This document shows, in pieces, positions 32,771-44,253 of a stretch of 64,000 bases of DNA. Location of the stretch: the NCBI RefSeq assembly GCF_030272615.1, contig NC_081413.1, forward strand, positions 719,959,867-720,023,866, given 5' to 3'. Below the pieces are notes generated by a model. The model was not told the origin of the DNA and did not search any database. It saw only the letters and a list, made by a program, of their open reading frames with translations. Numbering within the stretch: position 1 is the stretch's first letter; each line of letters starts with the position of its first letter. Made by a program: the position numbers and the translations under genes. The stretch comes from Cryptomeria japonica. Its lineage: Eukaryota; Streptophyta; Pinopsida; Cupressales; Cupressaceae.

Positions 32771-33046
32771 TGAATCAACACTTTACCAGTTTTAACCAAT
32801 TGAAACTTTTACTTTAAGTTTGAACTAATTTATCATTCACCAATGTAAATATTTACTGCAAAAGATTAAGCATACATGAAAAGATACACAATGACACACA
32901 AATTTATCTCATGGAAACCCAATAGGGAGAAAACCATGGTGTGAGTAGGAACTCACAACATTTGTAATCTTCTGGAGTATGCCTAGTTAAGAGCCATCCC
33001 TATTAGGAGATTACAAAGACATTGTTAGGTGCCACTCGATTAAGGG
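32771..33046 (-). repeat. 5' LTR of element S, outer part (truncated)
   Basis: Continues 23610 and matches 1423-1750 with one copy of the 53-bp unit. Similarity stops at about 33046; the remaining roughly 900 bp of LTR are missing. Confidence 0.8.
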
Positions 33047-33179
33047 AAACACTTGTGTTATGGTGAATGTTTTACTTGTTGTGAATGTTGTTATAACACT
33101 TTGGATTGCATGAAAAGTTTTAAGTAAACTGGTTAACTATTTTTACTGATCTGGATTTAAAGTGTTATTATTTTTGCTA
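33047..33179 (+). repeat. Likely continuation of the LTR seen at 439-1388
   Basis: AACACTTGTGTTATGGTGAATG... resembles the sequence that follows 'gtggtttttccca' in the Copia LTR at 48414-49813 (read on its own strand). At 1388 the left part stops just after that phrase. The match is by analogy only. Confidence 0.45.
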
Positions 33180-33360
33180 GCACTAATTCATCCTCCTATA
33201 AATAATAAGTCTCCTAAGAATCATTCATTATGTGCATACCATAAAGTTCTTGGACATTCCACAAGTGAATGTAAGGCTTTGAATGACAAGATTCAATAAC
33301 TTCATCAATCAGGTTTCATTGATCTTTCGTGTATTGATATGTCTTCTTGTTCTTCTTTTC
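33180..33360 (+). pseudogene. Gypsy Gag zinc-knuckle fragment
   Basis: About 60 codons, with CAYHKVLGHSTSEC followed by KALNDKIQ and, after a stop, LHQSGFIDLSC. The same CX2HX4HX4C plus K-x-L/K-I-Q layout ends the Gag of TR-GAG1 and TR-GAG2. It is a scrap of a plus-strand Tat-like Gypsy Gag. The rest of that element up to its 3'UTR seems deleted. Confidence 0.7.
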
Positions 33361-33533
33361 ATAGAACATGACATCAAGGTATGTATCTATCTTTCTCTCT
33401 ATCTTATTTCAACATGTTGTTCATTCTTATCATGTATCTTCTTCACCTGTAATGGTGCATCTCTATCTCTCACCCACTATGGTAACTATCTATCTACTTC
33501 TTTCCCTCTTTGGCTCTTATCAAAATCTATCTT

Positions 33534-33733
33534 ATCGGTAGTGGCTTTCCTCCATAGCGAGGCTGGTTCTACATAGCATTTATCTTTTTATCCTTATCAG
33601 TAGTGGCCTTCCTTCTGAGCGAGGTTGGTGCTACTTATCTTTTGGTAGTGACCTTCCCTCTAAGAAAGGTTGGTGCTACTTATCTTTCAGTAGTGGTCTT
33701 CCGTCTAAGCGAGGTTGGTGCTACTTATCTTTG
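33534..33733 (+). repeat. Tandem repeat, about 46-bp unit
   Basis: Four diverged units carrying GTAGTGGCCTTCC...GCGAGGTTGGTGCTAC. It lies between the gag scrap and a 3' LTR, where Tat-type Gypsy elements often have tandem arrays. The rest of 33361-34295 is T-rich and shows no coding sequence. Confidence 0.75.
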
Positions 33734-34295
33734 ATCATCTAGAATAACACAACTTTGTAGATCTATCTTTTTTATCATCATGATATCTACATGACCGCTA
33801 GTGATAGATCAAGCTAGTGTATGGGTCATGTACTGTCTCTTTGACATTTATTGCTTCTCTGACTTCTGAGTGCATTCTTCCTTGAAGTGATCAATCCTTA
33901 CATTCTTCTCTTCATTTTAGAATTCCTCTATATGTTGTTTCTTATTATTTTGGGGACGACGCATGATATTGAAACAAAATTTTACATCAAGGTCTCTTTT
34001 ACTTTGCTAACTCAAGATCGTAGTGTCTTTGTTATGTGCTTTTGTGTGTGCGCTATCTATTTCTTTATCATGTTCTAACCCTTTTGTCTTGGGATTTTCT
34101 TTTTCTCTAACCCTATTCTTGTGCAGGTCCTTCTATCTAATGCATTTATTTTGTAGGTCTTCAGCTTAGAGGTATACTTCCTTGGCTTGGAGATTTATTT
34201 GCTTCCCCTATAGTATCCTTTTAGTATCATGATGTTATTTGTTTTTCAGTAGTTTTCCTTTAGCGTGCATATTCATGTTCATTCATAAGACCGCT

Positions 34296-34311
34296 AAAGT
34301 GGGGGGAAAAA
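34296..34311 (+). other. Polypurine tract of plus-strand Gypsy element
   Basis: AAAGTGGGGGGAAAAA directly before an LTR start TGTAGTGTC at 34312; close to the TR-GAG tract AAAGTGGGGGCTAAA, so the families are probably related. Confidence 0.8.
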
Positions 34312-36190
34312 TGTAGTGTCAAAAATTACATACCCCTTTGTAATTTGACCTACATCTTTTGTAATCACTTTGGTGTCCATTCCCCTAGCACCTGAGTAGG
34401 CTCACTTCAGCCCTTGCATCAACTTTTTCCCTCTCAGGATGCTCGAGACCCCCTTTTTTGGTAGCTCCCTCATGGCATCAGTCTTGTTAGCCACATGTCT
34501 CCCTTGTCTCCTATCATTTTGGAGAGTGATTCATTAGAGTGATTCATTAGGACACTAGCATGCCACACATAACTCTACGCGTTGTGTATTCATCTTGCAA
34601 AATTTCAAGGTTTGAATGTCGGTTCTGAGCATGCCTTTCCACTTGTCACTTGTACATGTCAGTGGAAACGTTGCTGAATCTTCTAAATGACTTGCCAACT
34701 CTCTTTTTCCCTCTTCTCCTCTCTTTTTAAACCAATATTTTTTCTTTAGCTCTCTCTCTTAGACTCACTTAGAGTCTCTTGGTCTCTCTCTAGCTCTCTA
34801 GAACTATTCTCTATTCTCTTGGCTCTTACAGCTTGCTCTTATTCTCATGCACTTCCTACAACAATCCTTCATTTGTTACAGTGCTCTAAAGCTCTCACAG
34901 TAATATCTTTGTATCTAAATTGGCTTTTGTCCAACCTATTTGATAATATCTATCTATTTATCCTATCTTTGAGCATATTGGGATTCCACATCCCTTATCC
35001 ATAAAATCAATTATCATTTATCATTTATCTTATCTTTCATTTATTTTATTAATATATCTATCTATCTAGCTATCTATGGAGGTGGAAACACCAAAATAGG
35101 TATTTGACAAAGGCAAGTCCCCAAGAAGCCCCAAACATTTTTCCTTTCTGGCTTGTGGTGCAAGATGCATTAGAAAAGGTTTATTTGGCTCGAGGCTTCA
35201 TAGCGTGGACCTATTGTTTGTCTCTTCCATTTTCTCTTATTTCATTTTATTTCCTATTTGTCTATATTTTTATATTATCATACTTCTTTCATTTATCTAT
35301 ACGACCGCCAGACCTTTCTCTATGCATTTCTTTGTTTCTATTTATATATGAGGGAAGGGCCCCACACTAGAGTCCTAGTTCCACATGTTTGTCCTAGTCA
35401 TAGCGAGATACCAAAGCTGTCTAAAAGGTTTGTCTATCTTGTATTATCTTAGTCCTATATCTCGTATCCCCTGGCTCAGCCTTAGCACCAATTTAAGTGA
35501 GGTAGCAGCAGATAGTTTGTTCTCTAAGATTCATCATCTTAGAGGTAACAAATTCCCATCTCTACATCTTTAACCCAGATATCCATCTAACCCTCAAGTA
35601 CCCTTCAAGCATTTAATGCTTTGGCTAAGTTAATCCTTTAACCCTTGGATAAAGCCTTTATCCAATAAGTTAACCACATGAGGTTAACCATCATATCTCT
35701 TCAAGCCTTTAATGCTTTATCCTTATCCTCTCAAACCTTCTCATGATGCCACTTGTCACCATTGAATTGGTGGAAGTTGCAAACATGGCTTGAGGATCAA
35801 GGCCTCCTCATGCAATCCTAGCCATCCAATTACCCATTTCCTCTATAAATACTTGACTCGTGCTCTCATTTTCAAGAGGCTCTCATTATCAAGGTCCTCT
35901 CATTATCAAGGTTCTTTCATTATCAAGCTACACATTATGCTACACAAGTTCCTCTCATATGTACAAGCATTTTAGAAGCATTTATATCATAATTACCATT
36001 AGCATTTACCCATATTAACATAACATTTTCATTATCACAAGCATAATACTTTCATTATCATAGATCAATTTCAATAGCATGTTTATTATCATATAGATCT
36101 TAATTGCATAACATATATATCATTTTATCACAGCACTCATCCTTTAAGTTGTAATTCTGAAAGTAAAGTGCTCAATGATCTAATAGAAAA
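34312..36190 (+). repeat. 3' LTR of plus-strand Gypsy element (end uncertain)
   Basis: Starts TGTAGTGTCAAAAATTACA. A CCAAT at 35825-35829 and TATAAATA at 35844-35851 mark a promoter. I cannot fix the 3' end; text becomes unrelated somewhere around 36150-36350. No partner LTR is in the window. Confidence 0.6.
35825..35851 (+). promoter_or_regulatory. CCAAT and TATA boxes of the Gypsy LTR
   Basis: CCAAT at 35825-35829, TATAAATA at 35844-35851, then a C/T-rich stretch with repeated CTCTCATTATCAAGG. The spacing is short but plausible for a plant LTR promoter. Confidence 0.5.
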
Positions 36191-36360
36191 ACCATGACTT
36201 AAGGAATGCTTGGAGATAGACAACAATGAAATGTCTTGGAATGGATTGATTGTTTAAACTATTTTATTAATTAAATCATTTTTATATATAATGTTTCATT
36301 GGTGTGTCACTTACTTTATGGTCATTTGACTGTCACATTTTTTGTGTGCACACTTACAGT

Positions 36361-36621
36361 CAGAAGGTGGACCTTAAGAACTTTGTTGAAATCATAAACA
36401 CCATAGTATGAAAATTTGAAATTCTCCATCATGAAGGGGATATTCTAGATATGGATACCATAGAAAGGAAACAGGAGGAATCAGTTGGACCTTCCAAGAG
36501 AAACAGAGCCAACTTGAAGAAGAAGTCCCTTAATCAAGAAATTCAGGAACTTAAGAAAATTTCTCTCAACATGACACAACTGGAAGCTAAGGCCATGGAT
36601 GCCTTTAAAAATTTGTACTAG
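36361..36621 (+). pseudogene. Unidentified coding-like fragment
   Basis: 86 codons in one frame with one internal stop, ending TAG 36619-36621. Composition is Lys/Glu/Asn/Leu-rich, helical, with NRANLKKKS and EIQELKKISLN. It resembles the C-terminal helical parts of retroelement extra ORFs in style, but I cannot align it convincingly to 2767-3492. Continuation upstream is lost near 36360. Confidence 0.35.
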
Positions 36622-39600
36622 TTCTACCTCTGTATTGTCTGTTTGTTGGTTAGTGGCTTTTTGTTGGTATTTTGCTGAATCTTGGTTACCGTTTTAAAAT
36701 GATTATTTTTTTATGCAACTTTTTGTACTAGTTCCTTGTTAAAGGGTTTTGAGTCCCTTAAAAACCTGTTTGTTCCGTAATAAAAAACTCAAGATGTAAG
36801 ATTGGATTTGTATATTTAATCACCTTTTTCTCTAACCTATAAAATCAAGTGCAAGATCTATGATGATTCAAAGTTATTTGTTCATGTGTACCCCAAAAAC
36901 TAAGTAGGTATGAACATAGTTGTGGGTTTTTTAATGGTTTTAATGTTTCTATGATCAAATTTTAAGAAAATAACAAAAAAAAAATAGATAATGATAACTC
37001 CACTTATCAATCAAATTTGAAAAGTTAAGAAAAAACTTAGAAACCAATTTCTCATTGATTAGTATTCACACAATCAACCACAACACTAATGAAATCATCA
37101 AATAAAATGAAATATTACCAGTACCATGTGTAGAATCATAAATTGTATACCTTGTACAATGACACGGTATGTTTAGCACCCATTTTGGAGATTGAACCTA
37201 ACCTAGAGTAAATATGCTTGATTTGGGTCTAGATTTTAAATATTAGTCTCCTTGTGGCTCAGACTTTGTGCAACCATAAAGGGATGGAATAGGGTTCTTA
37301 GCATCCCTATCCTCCAATTTTGGCTCAAAATTCAAATATGATAATATCATTTTTAGTTCTTTAATGAATATAATATTATTTTGGTATCTCCCAAAATGGT
37401 TGTTTATGAAAATTGTTAGTTTCATATTAAAGAAACTCCATCTGTTATTTGCAGCACCTTCTAAGACCTTCTAGGAATCTCTCTCCAATTCTAAACTATC
37501 AATATCGGTCAAGTAAATAAGTATGAGGGGACAATCAAAGCATACAAAAATCTATTATCAAGTGTCATTCATTATACATGATTTATTTTTATTATCATGT
37601 AATAATTTTTTAAGAGGATATCATGAAGGAAATTCAAAACTACCTTACATGAGATTCAAGTAAGGATTACATGCCTAAGCTAATCATTTGTGTTTATGTT
37701 AAATTAATTTGTGTCTTTTGGCCTGGGGGAAGTTGACATTTTGTTATTGCTATGGGGGTGCGAATACTTACATGAGGTTTGATTTTAGCAAGACCCTACA
37801 TAGCACAACATTTTACCCTCTTCTCATGTGTGCAAGTTCAAATATTAAGGTTACAATTGAGACAATGATATAGTCAAACAAATAACATAGTGAAAAATAG
37901 TTTTAGACATTGAATAGACAAAAACCCTAGGGCTAGGGTGTTCATTTCCCTTGTACTACTAGTTTAACCCAAGTTTTTATGAGATAGGTGTGCAAAGCTT
38001 CCTAATCATGTTTTGGACACCAAATCGTTATGAAACCACCTTCTAAACAAAAGCACCCGTCGCTTGTGTCCAACATAATCAATGCCAAACTTTAGCACCA
38101 AGTTCCTCATTGTATCTAATGTTTCCATATTTGTAACCCTCCTATTCATTTGTATTTTATTTTTTCATATTTTTTAAGTCTTGTTCAATTTAGTTTTCCT
38201 TAACCTAGTTTTCTTACACAAGCACATAACCAATCTTAATCACATGTAATTAGAAAGAGTGTAAGTCTAAGAAAGCATTGGCTCTTCCTTGTGGACATCA
38301 AACCAAGCCCTCTCACATCTCTAATATTTTATGGGTGAATGATTTGACCTAGGCTAATGCACATGTTGGTCTAGGGTCACTTTTCCTTACACTACATTTT
38401 GGTGAACCCAATTCAACTTACACTTTCAATTCTTCTAATCCATTTGTTAATTATATAGGTGGATTTATTCATTGATTAGACATCTCTATTGCATATGTGG
38501 CATATGTTATATTTTAGAAAGAAAATGTGTTTCATTGAATATTCAATTAGTTGATTAATTTATTAGAAATCATAAAAAAGAGGAAATAACATGTTCTTGT
38601 CAAAATTAAATCTTTTATTTTTATAGCATGTTTTATTTCCTTTCTATAAAAAATTGAGGTGTTGCTCTAAACCTCATTTCATGTCATCAATAGGCATATA
38701 CATTGGCATTTGGATCACTTGTTTAAATCTCTCTTCCATATTGTGCTTCTTGTATTATTTCCATTTGTCCCTCTTTAGCTAAGTTGTTAATAAAATATTT
38801 TTCTATGATCCCTCTTCCAATATTTTTTCTACTCATAAGGACATTTTGGTGTAATAGGATGAAATTATAGATACTTTTTTTAATATCCTTTTTCTTACTC
38901 TTTGTTCCTCTTTGTTATGACAATGCATGACATGCATGAAAGAAGAGCCCATTGTCAAAATATGGTTAATACAATTTATGTTTCTGATCTTCACCAAGAA
39001 CCTATCAAATTGCCAATTCTTGTGCATATTCAAAAAGATGTTCCCCAACCCCAAACTAAGCCTATTAATAGCATAGACATCTTAAATGCATCTATCTAAA
39101 AGATGCCAAGAGATATCAGTCGCAAGGCACCTATGTTGAAATTGTTATTAAGAATAGGTAGGATCTTGAGACAAATATCTCTCAACATATTTTAAATAGA
39201 TTTATTTAAGATATTTGTGCTAGTATTATCAATAGTGTGACATGTAATTTCTTAATTTATAATATTTTTCATTTGTCTAAATAAAGTATTATTTTTCAAT
39301 AAAAATGATACCTATAATATTTATTAAAATATATAATAGAAATTTCATCTATTAAAAATTATTGATACATTTCATATGTTTTCAAATGCTTGACATATTA
39401 AAAGACAATGAATGAGACATTTCATCTTAAACCAAAAATATTAATAGATGAATTGTATTTAATAATGTATACATTACATAAAATTATTATGTTTCCAAGG
39501 ATTTGAGTTTGTCTTCCTCATCTTTCTTTTTGGTCAGTTGCTTCCCTATTTTCATTTTTAATAGTAATTATATGAAAGTGGTGATGATATTTTGAGTTCA

Positions 39601-40011
39601 TGCAAGGACTTAACACATGATATAGCAATAAATGTTAAGCCTTCTCTTTCTCTCAATCCCATATCAATTTTTTCCTTGGAAAGAGTCAATCCTTGTAATT
39701 TATGGATAATTAGTGCTCAGGCCAATTGTAAGGGCAATTGAAGTGTGTGCCCCATTTTTATTGGTGAAATTGGAATTAAAGTTGGAGATGCATCTTCAAA
39801 TGGAATCCTTGAGTAATTATTAAATTCAATTATAACATTTGTAGGTGCATCTTGTGGGGCATTTTCTTTTGAACATATCCTAATGCTCCATTCACATGAC
39901 CTTATTATATCCATAGATTGGATGTTAACATGACCTTTCCATCCTTAGCGATTAATGATTCAACATTTAATTCATCATTCTTACCTCTTGTTGGAGGGTG
40001 TTTGGACCAAT

Positions 40012-40054
40012 ATGGGGGCCCAAAAAGTAGCCACTCCACTTTTTGGCCCCCCAT
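40012..40054. repeat. Short hairpin with 17-bp arms
   Basis: ATGGGGGCCCAAAAAGT (40012-40028) and ACTTTTTGGCCCCCCAT (40038-40054) are complementary except for one position, with a 9-nt loop. Confidence 0.85.
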
Positions 40055-40429
40055 GAGACCATATCATGATCATGTTATAATATCCTCATGTTTTGTTCAA
40101 ATAAACATAAAAGGAGAAAAAATTCTTTTATATCCTTTGTGTTGTGATAAACCCATGGTTGTGCGACTCAATAGTAGTACTCTACGCTTTCATTCATACA
40201 ATGGTAATTTTACATCCCCTCTTTGAGAAAACATCATCAAGATGTTTCTAAGATTCTAGGGAGCTCAAAGAAGTATTGGTGATATTTTGTGTCAAATTTG
40301 GATTAGATAGGTAGATTGAATTATGTTTTCTAATTGGAAATTTGTTTCATTCTTAGGAATTGATAATGCACCCCTAAATATTTCAAATACTAAATCATGT
40401 CCTTGTAAAAACCCTCCTAAATAGTAGCC

Positions 40430-40627
40430 ATGACAAATACAAAACAAAACATATTAGTGCAAATAGAAAACAATAGTAAAGAACTTAAGGAATTAATCTC
40501 AATGTTGAAAGATCCTAAAACAACAAACACTCATAGGAAAAACCTTGTTGAATCGCTACATTCTATTGTCTTTCATGTAGTTTCAGTGAGTGAGAAAATA
40601 AAGACTTGGTTTGATAAGAGGAAATAG
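40430..40627 (+). CDS. Small hypothetical ORF, unrecognised
   Basis: 65 residues starting MTNTKQNILVQ, ending FDKRK. Predicted mostly helical and charged, without Cys motifs or membrane segment. It stands 80 bp upstream of the TR-GAG3 LTR. It could be the N-terminal part of a lost retroelement Gag or chance. Confidence 0.2.
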   Translation: MTNTKQNILVQIENNSKELKELISMLKDPKTTNTHRKNLVESLHSIVFHVVSVSEKIKTWFDKRK

Positions 40628-40707
40628 AAATAACAGTTTTACATAGATAAACTATCATACTATTTGTTTGCAGGTTTTGCTACCTAAATCTATAACACCC
40701 ACATAGG

Positions 40708-41045
40708 TGTAAAGTGGAAAATTTGAGGCTTAGAAAATTCACCACATGAAAGGGGGAAATCACTAAGCTGATTTTTACGTAGAGGACTTTACATTCAAAA
40801 GAGGGGATGAATCCACTAGATTGAATCCTAAATGATGCAAGGAATGAATACTAAGTAGATTAGTTGTGTTTGGAATGTGTTTGATGCTCTTTTGTGAGTT
40901 GAATGGGTAAAAGTGTTGGGATTGAAGATAAAATAGGCAAAAAAAGTGAGCTACAGATTCAAGATTTCATTGTGCACCTGGATCAGAGAAGTTTGAGATG
41001 ATTCAAAGCCTCTCTGTGAAATCTACAAAAGTTGCAGGGACAGTG
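40708..41045 (-). repeat. 3' LTR of TR-GAG3, outer part
   Basis: Plus-strand start TGTAAAGTGGAAAA matches the TR-GAG1 LTR start TGTAAAGCGG, and 'aggactttacattcaaaagaggg' parallels 12973 onward. It breaks at 41045 at the start of the GGAC hairpin region and resumes at 62123. Confidence 0.7.
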
Positions 41046-42008
41046 TGTAGAACACAAGATATCATTGAGAGGGGGTGAATCATTCATTATAAATAATTTT
41101 CAACTATGTGTGTGCAACCGGTAAAGTAATTAAAACACTAGTAATCAATCACACATAAAGAATGCATCACACAACACCAGATATACGAGGAAACCCCAAT
41201 GTGAGAAAAACCTCAATGAGAAATGTTGCTAGAGACTACTTCTCCAATCCAACCTCACAATGGAATAATAATTTTACAATAATTTAGGGCACCAACCCCT
41301 AGAAATTTATGGGCACCAACCCAAAGGAGCACCAACCCCTACACTATTTTGAGCACCAACTCAAGGAAAACCAACCCCTGCACCAAGCACCCACTAAGTG
41401 AAATACAATGAAATCTCCTTGTTACAAATGAAATTTTGTAACTCTTGCAATCAATCTCTTTTGTCGGTTTTAGCTCTTCTCTGTCTCACAGCTTCTTTTA
41501 CTACTAGTTATCTATTCACTCTCTTTGACCCCTTACCATTCAGCCTCTTCCTTTCCTGACTTCCTCTGATCCTTACTCTACATGCATTCACTCTCTGATG
41601 CCTTCTTACTGGTTCAAACATTGCTAGTTCACTTGATTGTTAACTCTATGACAGTTCACCGATTACTTTGTTACTTAACGGTTAAACCCCTCTTATCAGT
41701 TAAACCTCTCCTCCCGGTTTTAGTTCAAATACTCAGTTGCTCCAATATTTTCAATCACACTCAATCAGATCAAGTCTTTGTTCACTCAAACACTCTCTTC
41801 TTTGGCCACTGCCATCATCAATTTAGATCTTCAATCTACATATTTATAATCAATCTTTCCTGCCAAAATGGAAAATCAAACCTTACGTCCTAGGGTTTTC
41901 TTCATTAACCCAATCTGTATCAAATAAAATCGGAGCTCATCTCTGAGATTAACAACCTACAACAAAAATAAATAGCACTGACAAATCTCTTCTTTCAATA
42001 AACGTTTA
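41046..42008 (-). repeat. Copia-like solo LTR, first part
   Basis: Plus-strand start TGTAGAACACAAG followed by GAGAGGGGGTGAATCA, which mirrors the primer-proximal end of the Copia LTR at 48414. Broken at 42008 by TR-GAG2 (flanks GTTTA and TTTTA) and resuming at 61264. Minus-strand TATAAATA at 41841-41848. No internal region or partner LTR is present. Confidence 0.7.
41291..41376. repeat. Cluster of ACCAACC-type motifs in LTR
   Basis: ACCAACC at 41291-41297, 41315-41321, 41331-41337 and 41370-41376, with ACCAACT at 41355-41361. ACCAACC equals the AC-II element bound by plant R2R3-MYB factors. The cluster lies inside an LTR. Confidence 0.6.
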
Positions 42009-42516
42009 TGTAATGTCAACAAAATGTAATGGTGGGTGAAAATGTGTAAATGAGAGATCAAGAAGAAAACTGCCCTTTCCCTCCAAGGAGAGATGAGAGT
42101 TTCACTATGGATTTCCCTTCAAATGCTTTTCAACTATTACATTGGAAGAGGGGGGAAAATTCACTAGATTCAACATCCAAAGAAGAAGATAGAATTCTGA
42201 ATGAAATGGGAATGATAAGTTAATCCCCTCTTCCTATTTCAAATGAAAAGGAATTGATTGAATTATGTAGTGCAAAAGTGACAAAGAACTAATTATAACT
42301 TGAGATCGAAGTATGGGATGAAGTTGTGCACCTGGATCTAGCAGTAATATGTTGAGACAAAGTCTCCCTATGAACTTGAGGAAAAGTTGCTCGGACCGTG
42401 GCGGAAATGTACACGGTCCTCCAAAAAATCTATGAAACAAAAAAGGGTTTTTCTACCTCTGCAAATGGATTCCAAATCCAAAAGTATAGTTGGGCACCTA
42501 CAACCTAAACAAAGAA
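42009..42516 (-). repeat. 3' LTR of TR-GAG2, outer part
   Basis: Matches 55875-56390. Contains the GGACCGTG/CACGGTCC hairpin at about 42395-42421 with loop containing TGTACA. Broken by the Copia at 42517. Confidence 0.85.
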
Positions 42517-43888
42517 TGATGGTATGATGAATCAATAAGAATCTGGTCAACTACTAAGAGGGGGGCATGAATCAATACATAGAAAACTGACATAAACTTT
42601 TCACCAAACTCAAAATCAACCTCTCAAAGCAAACTCTATACTAACAAGTTAAACTGGTTGACTATTATAATAGACTAATAGTAAAACATCTTTGAAATTC
42701 TCAAAACCTTTTGACTAAATCATTCAAATACTTTACTGACAATAGTTAAAACATGTTTCAGATTGTTGTGGTTAACATAGTATATCAAAGTGGATTTAAT
42801 AGTTAAGCAATTTAACCATAGTAAACATAATCACAATAGCATTCACCCCTTGACACAGTATTGTTGATGTGGAAACCCAAATGGGAAAAACCATGGTGGG
42901 GATGAATACCCACAAGTATTCTGAACTCTTTTGAAGTTTTCCCTGTTAGGAGCCAAGCCTATTAAATCTTTACAATAAGTCCTATTAAGAACAGATCCTG
43001 TTATGGACCACCCGATTAAGGGATTGACTATAATGCCCTATTAGAAACAATACCCTATTAGGAGTAACCTTGGTAGAGGATTTGAAATCCAAGCTAATGG
43101 ACCACCTGGTTAGAGAATTTAGATAACACTAAGCTTGTTAGAGCTTACCCAGTTAAGGGATTTGACTGTTGTAATTGTTAGAAAACAACAGGGGTTTGTT
43201 GATTTGTTTGAATAATACTACACTTGCTTGTTCAAATCCTTTTCATGTTCCTATCTACCTTTACACATAATATAGATACATATCCTGGTTTGGCAACCAT
43301 AGTCTCTTACTCTCAACCATAAATTGCCAACACTACAACACAACAACTCATCGACCTTATAAACAAAATAATAGGTCGGTAACACATCACAAACCTAAAC
43401 ATCTCATAGAGATTACAAACAAATCAGTTCAAGTATGACCATTGCATTAGATAACAATCATTGTACATCATTCAAGATATCCTCAACTACTCCTTGATCC
43501 CTGCTTCATCGAACACTGTAACTCATCACGTAGTTTCCATTACATGCAATGAACTTGCTCATTCCTAAGACAAAAATCATTATCTCTACGTGCCAAAAAC
43601 CTTTTCAAACTCTTCTCATACAACATGCATACGTATCATAATCATTATCACTCACCATTAGATCATAAACCAATACAACTGATTCACCAAGCTCCATCGG
43701 TTAGGGTTTAGCATATCAACAGGTAGGGTTTACTGGTTGATCTCACTTATTCTCTAGTAACACCGGTTTCCTTCATAAGCTCACTTGCCTGTTACAAAAC
43801 AACATTATTACAACATCATTACCAGTTATAATTGACATCAATGACAACATAACATTTCATTAATGCATGCCTCATGCGAATGACAACA
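42517..43888 (-). repeat. 3' LTR of Copia
   Basis: Pairs with 48414-49813; plus-strand start TGATGGTATGATGAATC in both. It lacks about 30 bp around 43800 relative to the other copy near 49700. Confidence 0.92.
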
Positions 43889-43903
43889 ATCTCCCCATTT
43901 GGC
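43889..43903 (-). other. Polypurine tract of Copia
   Basis: Minus strand GCCAAATGGGGAGAT adjoining the LTR; the usual G run has one A. A second tract, AAAGGGGGAGAAG (minus), lies at about 44080-44093. Confidence 0.7.
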
Positions 43904-44253
43904 ATTCATGGCAATACAAGTATCAATACCCTTGATTTCTATGATTGTGAATAGGAATCATGGTTTACATTTTACCATGTACTCTCCTTCAACTAAGTTT
44001 CCATGTCTTCAGTTGGTAACTGGCTATAGATCTTCTCTTTGTCAATCATATAGATCATATCCCCAATCATATATTTCTTCTCCCCCTTTGACAACAATGC
44101 CAAAGTGAAAGTAAAATATGCAATTTCAAACTTCATTGTTCTACAACATCAATCTGCAACTTGATGCTCCCCCTGTGGAATAACTCCACTCTACACCAAT
44201 CCTACTTCAAGATTTTCCAATTTTCTCTGAGACTGATGTACTCCACATCATGC

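Larger units (their letters stand above)
1389..33046 (-). mobile_element. Element S: pol-less Copia-like retroelement (composite span)
   Basis: Minus-strand element with 3' LTR 1389-2663, polypurine tract 2664-2680, extra ORF 2767-6232, a spacer 21683-22119, zinc-knuckle Gag 22120-23519, primer site 23561-23575 and 5' LTR 23578-23610 plus 32771-33046. The parts 6235-21682 and 23611-32770 are later insertions (two chromoviruses with their own passengers and TSD copies) and are not part of it. Without them about 6.9 kb remain. There is no sign of protease, integrase, reverse transcriptase or RNase H between gag and the extra ORF, so it would need enzymes in trans. LTR ends are TG...CA. The 5' LTR is truncated at its outer end, so no TSD can be read. 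Confidence 0.75.
36622..40707. other. AT-rich stretch without recognisable genes
   Basis: About 4.1 kb. Only short ORFs occur: 38902-39099 and 39918-40226 (102 residues, no motif) and 40430-40627 (65 residues, hydrophilic, helical, Lys-rich), all plus strand. None shows a known domain. A 17-bp-arm hairpin stands at 40012-40054. No LTR or TIR pair could be closed here. It may be old, decayed repeat sequence. Confidence 0.6.

Noticed and set aside
37141..39100. Possible host coding remnants among short ORFs
   Set aside because: All are short, low in coding-like composition and without motifs.
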